From Xylophilus sp. (lineage in GTDB: Bacteria; Pseudomonadota; Gammaproteobacteria; Burkholderiales; Burkholderiaceae_C), in NCBI GenBank assembly GCA_009914555.1, contig WNDY01000028.1:1-56458 (forward strand): a stretch of 56,458 bases of DNA, written 5' to 3'. The translations under genes and the position numbers were made by a program. Below are positions 1 to 7,493 of the stretch, piece after piece (positions within the stretch are counted from its first letter, which is position 1; each line of letters starts with the position of its first letter). The notes below the pieces were generated by a model that saw only the letters and a program-made list of their open reading frames with translations, had not been told where the DNA came from and searched no databases.

Positions 1-411
1 GACCTGTATTCGCGTAAGGTTGTGGGCTGGTCGATGTCTGAGCGCATGACGGCTACGCTGGTTTGCGACGCGCTGCGCATGGCGCTGTTTGCTCGCAATC
101 GGCCTCGGGGAGTGATCGTGCATACTGGCCGTGGTAGCCAATACTGCTCGCGCGAGCACCGCGCCCTGTTGGAGCAATACGCTTTGATCGCCAGCATGAG
201 TGCCAGAGGCAACTGCTACGACAACGCAGCAATGGAGAGTTGGAACCACAGTCTGAAGGTCGAGGCCATCCATGGTGAACACCTCGCCACACGGGAGCAG
301 GCCAAGGCTCATGTGTTTGACTACATTGAGGTTGACTACAATCGGATCCGGCTGCACTCGACCCTGGGCTACCTCAGCCCAGAGCAGTACGAGCTGGCCA
401 ACGTCGCTTAG
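1..411 (+). pseudogene. IS3-family transposase OrfB, C-terminal fragment with altered catalytic site
   Basis: The frame is open from base 1 ([12 protein letters not shown]) to the TAG at 409-411, so the 5' part lies outside the window. It is the C-terminal half of an IS3 OrfB (rve/DDE integrase core): [16 protein letters not shown] contains the catalytic Glu and [16 protein letters not shown] is the usual C-terminal block. The second catalytic Asp, normally in an HSDRGSQY or HTDRGSQY motif, reads HTGRGSQY here (ggc instead of gac at about 133-135). Asp to Gly should abolish strand transfer, so I treat the copy as dead. The substitution is seen directly; inactivity is inferred. Confidence 0.85.
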
Positions 412-416
412 ATAGG

Positions 417-441
417 TGTCCGTAAATCAGGGGCAAGATCA
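417..441 (-). repeat. Right terminal inverted repeat of the IS3 element
   Basis: Read on the minus strand it starts TGATCTTGCCCCTGATTTAC at 441. The TGATC start matches the IS3 group. The opposite end needed to prove the inverted repeat is outside the window. Confidence 0.6.
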
Positions 442-473
442 ATCAGCTGCCCCGGGAGGGCAATTTTTTTGAG

Positions 474-1076
474 ATGTTCAATCAGCATGCGGACCGCATC
501 GTCGAGGCCGCACGGGCCTTCTCGCAACTGGCGGCCCACTACAACGATGCGCACCTGCGCGAGAAGTATGCGCAGGACGTGGACAACGCCGAGCGCGCGG
601 CTGACCGCGTGACCCAGGACGTCAACCGCGCGATCCACAAGACCTTCATCACACCGAGCGACCGCGAGCAGATCCATTCGCTCATCAACACGATGGACGA
701 CGTGGCCGACCTGATCCAGGACTCCGCCGAGACCATGGCGCTCTACGACGTGCGCCACATGACCGAAGAGATCACCCGCCTGTCGGACCTGAGCCTCAAG
801 TGCTGCGAGCGGCTGCGCGACGCCGTCCGGCTGCTCGACAAGCTGGCTGACCCCAGCACCGCCGAGGCCGCGCTCAAGACCGGCGAGGAGATCGACCGCC
901 TCGAATCCGACGCCGACCGCGTGATGCGCGCGGCCATGAGCAAGCTGTTCCGCGAGGAGCCCGACGTGCGCGAGGTCATCAAGCTCAAGGCCATCTACGA
1001 GCTGCTGGAGACCATCACCGACAAGTGCGAGGACGTCGCCAACCACATCGAGGGCATCGTCCTCGAGAACTCCTGA
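474..1076 (+). CDS. DUF47 / PhoU-like phosphate transport regulator, 5' end removed by IS3
   Basis: The 200-residue product from the ATG at 474 is an all-helical PhoU-like DUF47 protein (QHADRIVEAARAF near the start, TITDKCEDVANHIEGIVLENS at the end). Such proteins partner low-affinity Pit transporters, and pit follows 16 bp downstream. The frame is already coding upstream of 474: 444-473 reads QLPREGNFFE, which I recognise as the usual N-terminus of this family, but the frame meets a stop at 423 and has no ATG, because the IS3 end lies at about 441. About 10-14 N-terminal residues and the native promoter are therefore lost. The start at 474 is an internal Met that may or may not be used; GGGAGG at 452-457 is rather far from it. 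Confidence 0.85.
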   Translation: MFNQHADRIVEAARAFSQLAAHYNDAHLREKYAQDVDNAERAADRVTQDVNRAIHKTFITPSDREQIHSLINTMDDVADLIQDSAETMALYDVRHMTEEITRLSDLSLKCCERLRDAVRLLDKLADPSTAEAALKTGEEIDRLESDADRVMRAAMSKLFREEPDVREVIKLKAIYELLETITDKCEDVANHIEGIVLENS

Positions 1077-1092
1077 GCCGGGGGCGCTTTCG

Positions 1093-2103
1093 ATGACGAC
1101 CGTCCAGGTGGCCCTGTGGGTCATCGCCGTGCTGGTGGCGCTCGCCCTGGTGTTCGACTTCATGAATGGCTTCCACGACGCGGCGCACTCGATCGCCACC
1201 GTGGTTTCCACCGGCGTGTTGAAACCCGCGCAGGCGGTGCTGTTCGCCGCGTTCTTCAACCTCGTCGCGATCTTCGTCTTTCACCTGAGCGTGGCGGCCA
1301 CCGTGGGCAAGGGCATCGCCGAGCCCGGCGTGGTCGACGTGCACGTGGTGTTCGGCGCGCTCACCGGCGCCATCACCTGGAACTTCATCACCTGGTTCTA
1401 CGGCATACCGAGCAGCTCGTCGCATGCGCTGATCGGCGGCATCGTCGGCGCGACCATCGCCAAGGCCGGCACCGGCGCGCTCGTCGCCTCGGGCGTGCTG
1501 CGCACCGTGGCCTTCATCTTCATCTCGCCGCTGCTGGGCTATGTCCTCGGCTCGCTGATGATGGTGGTGGTGGCCTGGCTGTTCCGCCGCACGACGCCGT
1601 CGCGCGTGGACCGGTGGTTCCGCCGGCTCCAGCTGCTCTCGGCCGGGGCCTACAGCCTGGGCCACGGCGGCAACGACGCGCAGAAGACCATCGGCATCAT
1701 CTGGATGCTGCTGATCGCCACCGGCTACGCATCGGCGGCCGACACCTCGCCGCCGACCTGGGCGATCGTCTGCTGCTACACCGCGATCGCCGCGGGCACC
1801 ATGTTCGGCGGCTGGCGCATCGTCAAGACCATGGGCCAGAAGATCACCAAGCTCAAGCCCGTGGGCGGCTTCTGCGCCGAGACCGGCGGGGCGCTGACGC
1901 TGTTCCTGGCCACGCTGATCGGCGTGCCGGTCTCCACCACCCACACCATCACCGGCGCCATCGTCGGCGTGGGCTCGGTGCAGCGCGCGAGCGCGGTGCG
2001 CTGGGGCGTGGCCGGCAACATCGTCTGGGCCTGGATCCTGACCATCCCCGCAGCCGCTTTCGTCGCGGCGATCGGCTACTGGGTCAGTTGGCGGCTGTTC
2101 TGA
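1093..2103 (+). CDS. pit: Inorganic phosphate transporter, PiT family
   Basis: This 336-residue polytopic inner-membrane protein is a low-affinity, proton-coupled phosphate (metal-phosphate) transporter of the PiT family. The family's duplicated signature is visible: NGFHDAAHSIATVVSTG near residues 22-38 and GHGGNDAQKTIG near residue 190, each followed by hydrophobic helices; PVSTTHTITGAIVG lies in the last third. Length is somewhat short of E. coli PitA (about 500) but normal for the small betaproteobacterial members. It follows the DUF47 gene by 16 bp and was presumably co-transcribed with it, so the IS3 insertion upstream may change its expression. Confidence 0.93.
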   Translation: MTTVQVALWVIAVLVALALVFDFMNGFHDAAHSIATVVSTGVLKPAQAVLFAAFFNLVAIFVFHLSVAATVGKGIAEPGVVDVHVVFGALTGAITWNFITWFYGIPSSSSHALIGGIVGATIAKAGTGALVASGVLRTVAFIFISPLLGYVLGSLMMVVVAWLFRRTTPSRVDRWFRRLQLLSAGAYSLGHGGNDAQKTIGIIWMLLIATGYASAADTSPPTWAIVCCYTAIAAGTMFGGWRIVKTMGQKITKLKPVGGFCAETGGALTLFLATLIGVPVSTTHTITGAIVGVGSVQRASAVRWGVAGNIVWAWILTIPAAAFVAAIGYWVSWRLF

Positions 2104-2112
2104 CCGGCGCAG

Positions 2113-2559
2113 TCACTGCGAGATCCGGCGCGCTTCCTCGATCTGGTATTCGAAATAGCGCTGGAAGCTGAAGGCCAGGCTGGCCATCAGCACGCCGGTG
2201 CCGATCAGCAGCGCCAGCGCCACGGCGCCGACCGTGAGCCAGCCGGTGCGCCCGGCTTGCGCATCGACCGGCTGCTGCGGGTTGTGGCGCGCGTTCCACT
2301 TCTCGGGCGCGGCCAGGCCGTAGACGATGGCGGTCAGCGCACAGCCGGCGATCGTGAAGCCGACGAGCGGGATCAGCACCCAGCTCCAGCCGTCGTCCAG
2401 CCCGTAGTGCCGTGCCCGTTCGATGCCGTAGAGGCCGAGCACGGTGGGTATCGGCAGCAGCCAGCCGAGCGCGTCGCCGAAGCCGCGCAGGTAGAAGCGG
2501 TGCAGGCCCAGCGGCCCGCCGAGGAAGGCGAGCCAGGCGGCGACGGTCTTGTTCTTCAT
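2113..2559 (-). CDS. TM2-domain membrane protein, function unknown
   Basis: The 148-residue product begins MKNKTVAAWLAFLGGPLGLHRFYL, the G-x-HRFY signature of TM2 domains. Hydrophobic segments lie at about residues 5-25, 30-48, 58-82 and 103-128, with a charged C-terminal tail (FQRYFEYQIEEARRISQ). Its ATG (2557-2559) overlaps the stop of the upstream acetyltransferase gene by 4 bp (ATGA), so the two are translationally coupled. It converges with pit, 9 bp away. TM2 proteins have no general assigned role and I do not infer one. Confidence 0.8.
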   Translation of the reverse strand: MKNKTVAAWLAFLGGPLGLHRFYLRGFGDALGWLLPIPTVLGLYGIERARHYGLDDGWSWVLIPLVGFTIAGCALTAIVYGLAAPEKWNARHNPQQPVDAQAGRTGWLTVGAVALALLIGTGVLMASLAFSFQRYFEYQIEEARRISQ

Positions 2560-3092
2560 CGCGGCGCGTCCAGCACCGGCGGCGTGCTGTCGCCGGCGCC
2601 GAGCACCTTCTCCATCAGCACGATGTCGCGCCAGGCGTCGAACTTCCAGCCGACCGACCGGAGCACGCCGACGTGGCTGAAGCCGAGGGCCTCGTGCAGG
2701 CCGATGGAGCCGGCATTGGCCGAGTCGCCGATCACGGCGAGCAGCTTGCGCACGCCGGCCGCCTCGGCCGCCTGGGCCAGCGCCGCGAGCAGCAGCCGGC
2801 CCAGGCCGCGTCCACGCGCCGCGTCGGCGACGTAGATCGAGTCCTCGGCCGAGAAGCGGTAGGCCGGCCGCGGCTTGAACCAGTTCGCGTAGGCGAAGCC
2901 CAGCACCCGGCCGCCGTCCTCGGCCACCAGCCACGGCAGCCCGCGGCCCCGCACATCGGCGCGCCGCGCGGCCATGTCAGCGGGCGAGGGCGGCTCGATC
3001 TCGAAGGTGCCGGTGCCATGCAGCACATGGTGGGCATAGATGGCGGCGATGGCGGCGACATCCTCGTCGCGGCTCGGTCGGATGATGGGCAT
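2556..3092 (-). CDS. GNAT-family N-acetyltransferase, phosphinothricin acetyltransferase-like
   Basis: The 178-residue GNAT protein starts MPIIRPSRDEDVAAIAAIYAHHV, a typical opening for the phosphinothricin/methionine sulfone acetyltransferase subgroup, and has the TGTFE motif near residue 27. The acetyl-CoA loop is RGRGLGRLLL near residue 93, and GSIGLHEALGFSHVGVLRSVGWKFD is the characteristic C-terminal block. It probably acetylates a small amine such as an amino-acid analogue. I chose the ATG at 3092; a TTG six bases upstream is also in frame. It is divergent from rpsP. Confidence 0.85.
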   Translation of the reverse strand: MPIIRPSRDEDVAAIAAIYAHHVLHGTGTFEIEPPSPADMAARRADVRGRGLPWLVAEDGGRVLGFAYANWFKPRPAYRFSAEDSIYVADAARGRGLGRLLLAALAQAAEAAGVRKLLAVIGDSANAGSIGLHEALGFSHVGVLRSVGWKFDAWRDIVLMEKVLGAGDSTPPVLDAPR

Positions 3093-3116
3093 GGTCAAGT
3101 GCTGCAGCAGGCGCTA

Positions 3117-3122
3117 TATAAT
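3117..3122 (+). promoter_or_regulatory. -10 hexamer (TATAAT) of the rpsP operon promoter
   Basis: A consensus TATAAT lies 127 bp upstream of the rpsP ATG in the divergent GNAT/rpsP gap. No convincing -35 box is visible 16-18 bp upstream. It implies a leader of roughly 120 nt. Confidence 0.55.
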
Positions 3123-3248
3123 GGCGGGCTATTCAGCGTGTCGCTGGCCGGGTGGCCATGTCGCGTGTCTCAACGCTGGAGGAATTCCGCGGCGGGCCCC
3201 ATCACCTACAAAGGAAGGCCGTCTGCCGCGCCACCCGAAGGATAGATC

Positions 3249-3512
3249 ATGTCGGTTGCCATTCGACTCTCCCGCGGCGGCTCCAAGGGCCGTCCCTTTT
3301 TCAACATCGTCGTCGCCGACAAGCGCGTGCGCCGCGACGGCCGCTTCATCGAGCGCCTGGGCTTCTACAACCCGACCGCCAAGGAAGGCGAGGAAGGCCT
3401 GCGCATCGCCCAGGACCGCCTGACGTACTGGGTCGGTGTCGGCGCCCAGACCTCGCCGACCGTGGATCGCCTGGTCAAGCAGGCTGCCGCCAAGACGACC
3501 GCCGCTGCCTGA
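3249..3512 (+). CDS. rpsP: 30S ribosomal protein S16
   Basis: The 87-residue protein opens [24 protein letters not shown], the classic S16 N-terminus, followed by [14 protein letters not shown] and an Ala/Lys-rich tail. S16 binds 16S rRNA and is needed for 30S body assembly. It leads the widely conserved rpsP-rimM-trmD-rplS order. GAAGGATA just before the ATG serves as ribosome binding site. An intrinsic-terminator-like hairpin lies in the 55-bp gap before rimM. Confidence 0.97.
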   Translation: MSVAIRLSRGGSKGRPFFNIVVADKRVRRDGRFIERLGFYNPTAKEGEEGLRIAQDRLTYWVGVGAQTSPTVDRLVKQAAAKTTAAA

Positions 3513-3525
3513 CAGAAGGCTGAAG

Positions 3526-3556
3526 GCCGCCGGCCCGGGTCGGCGGCTTTTTCTTT
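3526..3556 (+). terminator. Attenuator/terminator hairpin between rpsP and rimM
   Basis: A 7-bp stem (GCCGCCG at 3526-3532, CGGCGGC at 3541-3547) with an 8-nt loop is followed by TTTTTTCTTTT. It sits within the operon, so it probably lets S16 be made in excess over RimM and TrmD. Confidence 0.7.
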
Positions 3557-3567
3557 TCCAGACGCCC

Positions 3568-4131
3568 ATGGCACTCGATCTCGACGCCGCGGACCTGCCA
3601 GCAAACGCGATTGAGGTCGGCCGCATCGCCGACGCCTGGGGCGTCAAGGGCTGGTTCCGCGTCCAGCCCCACAGCGCCACGCCGGAGGCGCTTTTTTCTT
3701 CCAAGCGCTGGTTCCTCGAACCTCCCGAGAAGGGCGCGCGCCATTTCGCCGGCACCCGGCGGCTGGCTATCAAAGCGTCGCGCGAGCACTCCGGCACCGT
3801 TGTGGTCTCGGCCCACGGCATCGACGACCGCGATGCCGCCGAGGCGCTGCGCGGTGCGCGCATCTTCGTGCCGCGCTCCAGCTTCCCGACCGCCGCCGAG
3901 GACGAGTACTACTGGGTCGATCTGATCGGCCTGGACGTGGTCAACCGCGAAGGCGTGGCGCTGGGGGCCGTGCGCGAACTGCTGGCCACCGGCCCGCAGA
4001 CCACGCTGGTGCTGGGCTACGAGCAGGACGGCAAGCCGCGCGAGCGCATGATTCCTTTCGTGTCGGCCTACGTCGACGCGGTGGATCTCCCGGGCCGCCG
4101 CATCACCGTCGACTGGCAGCCTGACTATTGA
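3568..4131 (+). CDS. rimM: Ribosome maturation factor RimM
   Basis: The 187-residue RimM assists 16S 3'-domain maturation of the 30S subunit and binds S19. The N-terminal barrel motif VGRIADAWGVKGWFRV is at residues 18-33, and the PRC-like C-terminal domain includes EYYWVDLIGLDVVNREG and MIPFVSAYVDAVDLPGRRITVDW. The ATG at 3568 is the first in frame after the rpsP hairpin. Length is normal. It is second in the rpsP operon. Confidence 0.95.
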   Translation: MALDLDAADLPANAIEVGRIADAWGVKGWFRVQPHSATPEALFSSKRWFLEPPEKGARHFAGTRRLAIKASREHSGTVVVSAHGIDDRDAAEALRGARIFVPRSSFPTAAEDEYYWVDLIGLDVVNREGVALGAVRELLATGPQTTLVLGYEQDGKPRERMIPFVSAYVDAVDLPGRRITVDWQPDY

Positions 4132-4144
4132 TGAGCATTCCCCC

Positions 4145-4161
4145 GAGCAGCTTCGCTGCTC
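4145..4161. repeat. Perfect hairpin GAGCAGC-TTC-GCTGCTC in the rimM-trmD gap
   Basis: A 7-bp perfect stem with a 3-nt loop lies 13 bp after the rimM stop. The rest of the 156-bp gap (4132-4287) is GC-rich and holds no gene; no U-tract follows, so I do not call it a terminator. It may be a dispersed intergenic hairpin or an RNA-processing site. Confidence 0.5.
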
Positions 4162-4287
4162 CCCCCTTCTCTCGCGGCGCGGGAAGAAGGGCGGCGCCAG
4201 CGCGGCGGGGCGGCCCTTGCGCGGCGTCTGCTGGCCTCGGCTGCGCGGTGGTGCATGCTGCGTCCAGCACTGTCTGACAGGGTTTTC

Positions 4288-5055
4288 ATGCGCTTCGACA
4301 TCATCACGCTGTTCCCCGAACTGTTCGCTCCGTTCCTCGCGGCTGGCGTAACGCGGCGCGCCTATGCGCAGGGGCTGGTCGACGTCCGCTTCTGGAGCCC
4401 GCGCGACCACGCCGAGGGCAACTACCGCCGCGTGGACGACCGCCCGTTCGGCGGCGGCCCCGGCATGGTGATGATGGCCGAGCCGCTGGCGCGCTGCCTG
4501 CGAGCCGTGCGCGCCGACCGGGCCGAGGCCGAGCCGGCGCCGGCCGTGCTGTTCTCGCCCATCGGCCGGCGCATCGACCACGGCGAAGTGGCCCGCTGGT
4601 CGGCCGGCGCCGGCGCGGTCCTGGTCTGCGGCCGCTACGAAGGGCTGGACCAGCGCTTCATCGACACCTTCATCGACGTGCAGTTGAGCCTGGGCGACTT
4701 CGTGCTCTCGGGCGGGGAGATCGCGGCGATCGCGCTACTCGACGCGGTGGCGCGTTTGCAGCCAGGCGTGCTGGGCGATGAGGGCAGCCACCAGCAGGAC
4801 AGCTTCAACCCCGCGCTCGACGGGCTGCTCGACTGCCCACACTACACCCGGCCCGAGGTCTGGGAGGGCCAGGCCGTGCCGACCGCGTTGCTCTCGGGCC
4901 ACCATGCGCAGATCGAGCGCTGGCGGCGGGACCAGCGCCTGGCCGTCACGGCGGCGCACCGGCCCGAACGGATCGACGCGGCACGCGCCGGCGGCCGCCT
5001 CGACCGCAAGGACGAGGCCGTGCTCGCAAAGCTGCTACAATCTCGGGTTGCGTGA
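4288..5055 (+). CDS. trmD: tRNA (guanine-N1)-methyltransferase
   Basis: The 255-residue SPOUT methyltransferase makes m1G37 in tRNAs with S-adenosylmethionine, preventing +1 frameshifting. Visible landmarks are [13 protein letters not shown] at the start, [13 protein letters not shown], the AdoMet-binding trefoil-knot residues [12 protein letters not shown] and [14 protein letters not shown], and the C-terminal WRRDQRL block. The start at 4288 is fixed by the [11 protein letters not shown] opening. It is third in the rpsP operon; its final codons contain a possible -10 element for rplS. Confidence 0.96.
   Translation: MRFDIITLFPELFAPFLAAGVTRRAYAQGLVDVRFWSPRDHAEGNYRRVDDRPFGGGPGMVMMAEPLARCLRAVRADRAEAEPAPAVLFSPIGRRIDHGEVARWSAGAGAVLVCGRYEGLDQRFIDTFIDVQLSLGDFVLSGGEIAAIALLDAVARLQPGVLGDEGSHQQDSFNPALDGLLDCPHYTRPEVWEGQAVPTALLSGHHAQIERWRRDQRLAVTAAHRPERIDAARAGGRLDRKDEAVLAKLLQSRVA
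5036..5041 (+). promoter_or_regulatory. Possible internal -10 (TACAAT) for rplS
   Basis: TACAAT lies at the end of trmD, 140 bp upstream of rplS. No good -35 is visible, so this rests on one hexamer and on the common need for separate L19 supply. Confidence 0.3.
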
Positions 5056-5180
5056 TCCTCTGGCCGACCGGTCCGCAGCGCCTGCAGCGCTGATCCCTTG
5101 CATCTGCAAACCCGGGCCTTTCGACGTCAATCCCGACGCCTGCCGCTTGTGGTGCGGCCACGATCGCGGAGCAAAAAGCA

Positions 5181-5579
5181 ATGAGCAACCTGATCCAGAT
5201 CCTCGAACAAGAGGAAATCGCCCGCTTGGGCAAGACCATCCCCGACTTCGCGCCGGGCGACACCGTCATCGTGAGCGTGAACGTCGTCGAAGGCACCCGC
5301 AAGCGCGTGCAGGCCTACGAAGGCGTCGTGATCGCCAAGCGCAACCGCGGCCTCAACAGCGCCTTCACTGTGCGCAAGATCTCCAGCGGCGAAGGCGTGG
5401 AGCGCACTTTCCAGACCTACAGCCCGCTGATCGCCGGCATCGAGGTCAAGCGCCGCGGCGATGTGCGCCGTGCCAAGCTGTACTACCTGCGCTCGCGCAG
5501 CGGCAAGTCGGCACGCATCAAGGAAAAGCTGCCGGCGCGCCTCAACAAGGGTGCAGCAGCACCGGCAGCAGCGGCATAA
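5181..5579 (+). CDS. rplS: 50S ribosomal protein L19
   Basis: The 132-residue L19 ([65 protein letters not shown]) lies at the 30S-50S interface. An Ala-rich extension ([10 protein letters not shown]) lengthens it beyond the roughly 115 residues of E. coli L19. It ends the rpsP operon and is followed by an intrinsic terminator. Confidence 0.97.
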   Translation: MSNLIQILEQEEIARLGKTIPDFAPGDTVIVSVNVVEGTRKRVQAYEGVVIAKRNRGLNSAFTVRKISSGEGVERTFQTYSPLIAGIEVKRRGDVRRAKLYYLRSRSGKSARIKEKLPARLNKGAAAPAAAA

Positions 5580-5605
5580 GACGTCGCAGCCGCCGCAGGC
5601 CCGCA

Positions 5606-5638
5606 GGCCGCTACCGCACAGGCGCGTAGCGGCCTTTT
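5606..5638 (+). terminator. Intrinsic terminator after rplS
   Basis: A 9-bp perfect stem (GGCCGCTAC at 5606-5614, GTAGCGGCC at 5626-5634) is followed by TTTT. Confidence 0.8.
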
Positions 5639-5673
5639 GCATTCTGGAGTCCTCCGAGAACCCGCCGCCCACC

Positions 5674-6399
5674 ATGACCAGCCGTCCCGAGCGCATCGTC
5701 TCCTCCGTCATCGCGCCCACCTCGTCGCTGCCCGGCTTCGACCCGCGGGAGGTCGCTGTCGCGGGCGTCGATGCGGACCTGCCCGCCGTCCTGGCCGCGG
5801 CGTTGACGGCCGACGCGCTGCGCGGGCGCTTCGCCGCGCCGCCGCCGTGGTCGCCCGAGGTGGTGCTGGAGCGCTGGTCCGGCGACCGCGCGCCGACGCA
5901 GGCTGCCGTCCTCATCCCCATCGTGCAGCGCGGGTCGGGGCCCACGGTGCTGCTGACCGAGCGCACGGCGCACCTGTCCAACCATTCGGGTCAGGTCGCG
6001 TTCCCTGGCGGGCGGGCCGACCCGACCGACGCCAGCCCGGCGGCCACCGCGCTGCGCGAGGCGCATGAGGAGGTCGGCCTCGAAGCCCGCTTCGCCGAGG
6101 TGATCGGCGCGCTGCCGACCTACCGGACCGGCACGGCCTTCGTCATCACGCCGGTGGTGGCGCTGGTGCGGCCGGACTTCGTGCTCGCGCCCAACGCCTA
6201 CGAGGTGGCCGACGTGTTCGAGGTGCCGCTGGTCTTCCTGGCGGACCCGGCCAACCACCGCCGCCACGTCTATGAAGGGCCGGACGCGGTGCGCCGCGAG
6301 TGGTTCTCGATGCCCTGGAACGACGGTGCGAAGGAGCATTTCATCTGGGGCGCGACCGCCGGCATGCTGCGCAATCTCTACCGCTTCCTGTCCGCATGA
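5674..6399 (+). CDS. NUDIX hydrolase, CoA pyrophosphatase type
   Basis: The 241-residue NUDIX protein has the UPF0035/CoA-diphosphatase signature LLTERTAHLSNHSGQVAFPGG directly before the Nudix box (REAHEEVGL), at about residues 92-135. Family members cleave CoA and acyl-CoA to 4'-phosphopantetheine and 3',5'-ADP. The N-terminal 70 residues are poorly conserved and include a WSPE segment. It starts 94 bp after rplS, beyond the terminator, and ends 25 bp before the CobD/CbiB-like gene, probably as a two-gene unit. Confidence 0.88.
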   Translation: MTSRPERIVSSVIAPTSSLPGFDPREVAVAGVDADLPAVLAAALTADALRGRFAAPPPWSPEVVLERWSGDRAPTQAAVLIPIVQRGSGPTVLLTERTAHLSNHSGQVAFPGGRADPTDASPAATALREAHEEVGLEARFAEVIGALPTYRTGTAFVITPVVALVRPDFVLAPNAYEVADVFEVPLVFLADPANHRRHVYEGPDAVRREWFSMPWNDGAKEHFIWGATAGMLRNLYRFLSA

Positions 6400-6424
6400 G
6401 GCAGCGCCACTATCATTGGCGCCC

Positions 6425-7405
6425 ATGAGTTTTTTCGCCATCCTGCTGGCGCTGCTGATCGAGCAGGTCCGTCCGCTCGCGCGCAACAACCCCATCCATG
6501 CGGGCCTGCGGGCCTGGGCGCTGTCGGTCAGCCGCAACTTCGACGCCGGCCGTCCGCACCACGGCTGGGTCGCCTGGACGCTGGCGGTCGCCGTGCCGGC
6601 CATCGCGGTGCAGGCGGTCTACGCGCTGCTGTTCTGGGGCATCGGCTGGCCGGCGGCCGTGCTCTGGAGCGTGGCCGTGCTCTACATCACGCTGGGCTTC
6701 CGCCAGTTCAGCCACCACTTCACCGGCATCCGCGATGCGCTGGAGGAAGGCGACGAGTACCGCGCGCGCGAACTGCTCGCGCAGTGGCAGCAGGTCGAGG
6801 TGGCCGACCTGCCGCGCAGCGAGGTGGTGCGCCACGTGGTCGAGTATTCGGTGCTGGCCGCGCACCGCCACGTGTTCGGCGTGCTGGCCTGGTTCTCGGT
6901 GCTGGCGGTGTTCGGGCTGGGGCCGGCGGGCGCGGTGTTCTACCGCATGGCCGAGTTCGTCTCGCGCTACTGGAAGTACAAGGACCACACGCGCAGCCAG
7001 CCCGCGAGTTTCTCGCTGCAGCGCGCCGCTGCGCAGGCCTGGACGGTGATCGACTGGCTGCCCGCGCGCATGACGGCGCTGTGCTTCGCCGTGGTCGGCA
7101 GCTTCGAGGAGGCGATCGATGGCTGGCGCTTCCATGTGCAGCACTTTCCCAACGACAACGACGGCGTGATCCTGGCCGCCACCTCGGGCGCCATCGGCAT
7201 GCGCCTGGGCGGCGAGGCGCTGCGGGCCAGCTACGCGCCGTCCACCGTCGAGGGCTTTCCGATCGAGGCCGGCGACGGCGCCAGCACGCCCGGCCGCGAG
7301 CCCGAGGTCAGCCACCTGCGCAGCGTGGTCGGCCTGGTGTGGCGCTCGGTCGTCGTCTGGATGGTGCTGCTCGCGCTGCTGACGCTGGCCCGCCTTTTGG
7401 GTTGA
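6425..7405 (+). CDS. CobD/CbiB-family membrane protein
   Basis: This 326-residue integral membrane protein starts MSFFAILLALLIEQVRPL and has about four to five hydrophobic segments. The C-terminal half has CbiB-like blocks: AAAQAWTVIDWLPARMTAL and GAIGMRLGGEAL. CbiB/CobD joins aminopropanol (phosphate) to adenosylcobyric acid. However, the SPN-GWP stretch usual in true CbiB reads FPNDNDGVI here, and no other cobalamin gene is present. Function is therefore uncertain; it may be a diverged paralogue. hisC follows 88 bp downstream. Confidence 0.75.
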   Translation: MSFFAILLALLIEQVRPLARNNPIHAGLRAWALSVSRNFDAGRPHHGWVAWTLAVAVPAIAVQAVYALLFWGIGWPAAVLWSVAVLYITLGFRQFSHHFTGIRDALEEGDEYRARELLAQWQQVEVADLPRSEVVRHVVEYSVLAAHRHVFGVLAWFSVLAVFGLGPAGAVFYRMAEFVSRYWKYKDHTRSQPASFSLQRAAAQAWTVIDWLPARMTALCFAVVGSFEEAIDGWRFHVQHFPNDNDGVILAATSGAIGMRLGGEALRASYAPSTVEGFPIEAGDGASTPGREPEVSHLRSVVGLVWRSVVVWMVLLALLTLARLLG

Positions 7406-7408
7406 TAC

Positions 7409-7428
7409 GGGGGTATAGGCTGGCAGCG
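7409..7428 (-). repeat. Copy 1 of dispersed 20-bp motif CGCT-N7-YATACYCCC
   Basis: Minus strand reads CGCTGCCAGCCTATACCCCC. It begins 3 bp after the stop of the CobD/CbiB-like gene. Confidence 0.75.
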
Positions 7429-7468
7429 CGCGAAATCCGGGCGCTTACAGCTATAACTCCTGCCTGTA

Positions 7469-7474
7469 TATAAC
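7469..7474 (+). promoter_or_regulatory. Putative -10 (TATAAC) upstream of hisC
   Basis: TATAAC lies 20 bp before the hisC ATG in an AT-richer stretch (TGTATATAAC). The hexamer 18 bp upstream, TTACAG, is a poor -35, so only the -10 is supported. Confidence 0.4.
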
Positions 7475-7493
7475 GAAACCGCTTTTTTCGCCG

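Larger units (their letters stand above)
1..441 (+). mobile_element. Right-hand end of an IS3-family insertion sequence, left side outside window
   Basis: The segment carries the 3' part of an orfB transposase and, just after its stop codon, a sequence that read on the minus strand begins TGATCTTGCCCC and continues with ATTTACGGACA. IS3-group elements are known to have ends beginning TGATC, so I place the right terminus at 441 (GATCA). Immediately beyond 441 the sequence is in frame with the DUF47 gene, so the element sits in that gene's 5' end. Left end and orfA are not in the window. Confidence 0.8.

Noticed and set aside
3094..3100. -35 box for the rpsP promoter
   Set aside because: No hexamer at 16-18 bp from TATAAT resembles TTGACA.
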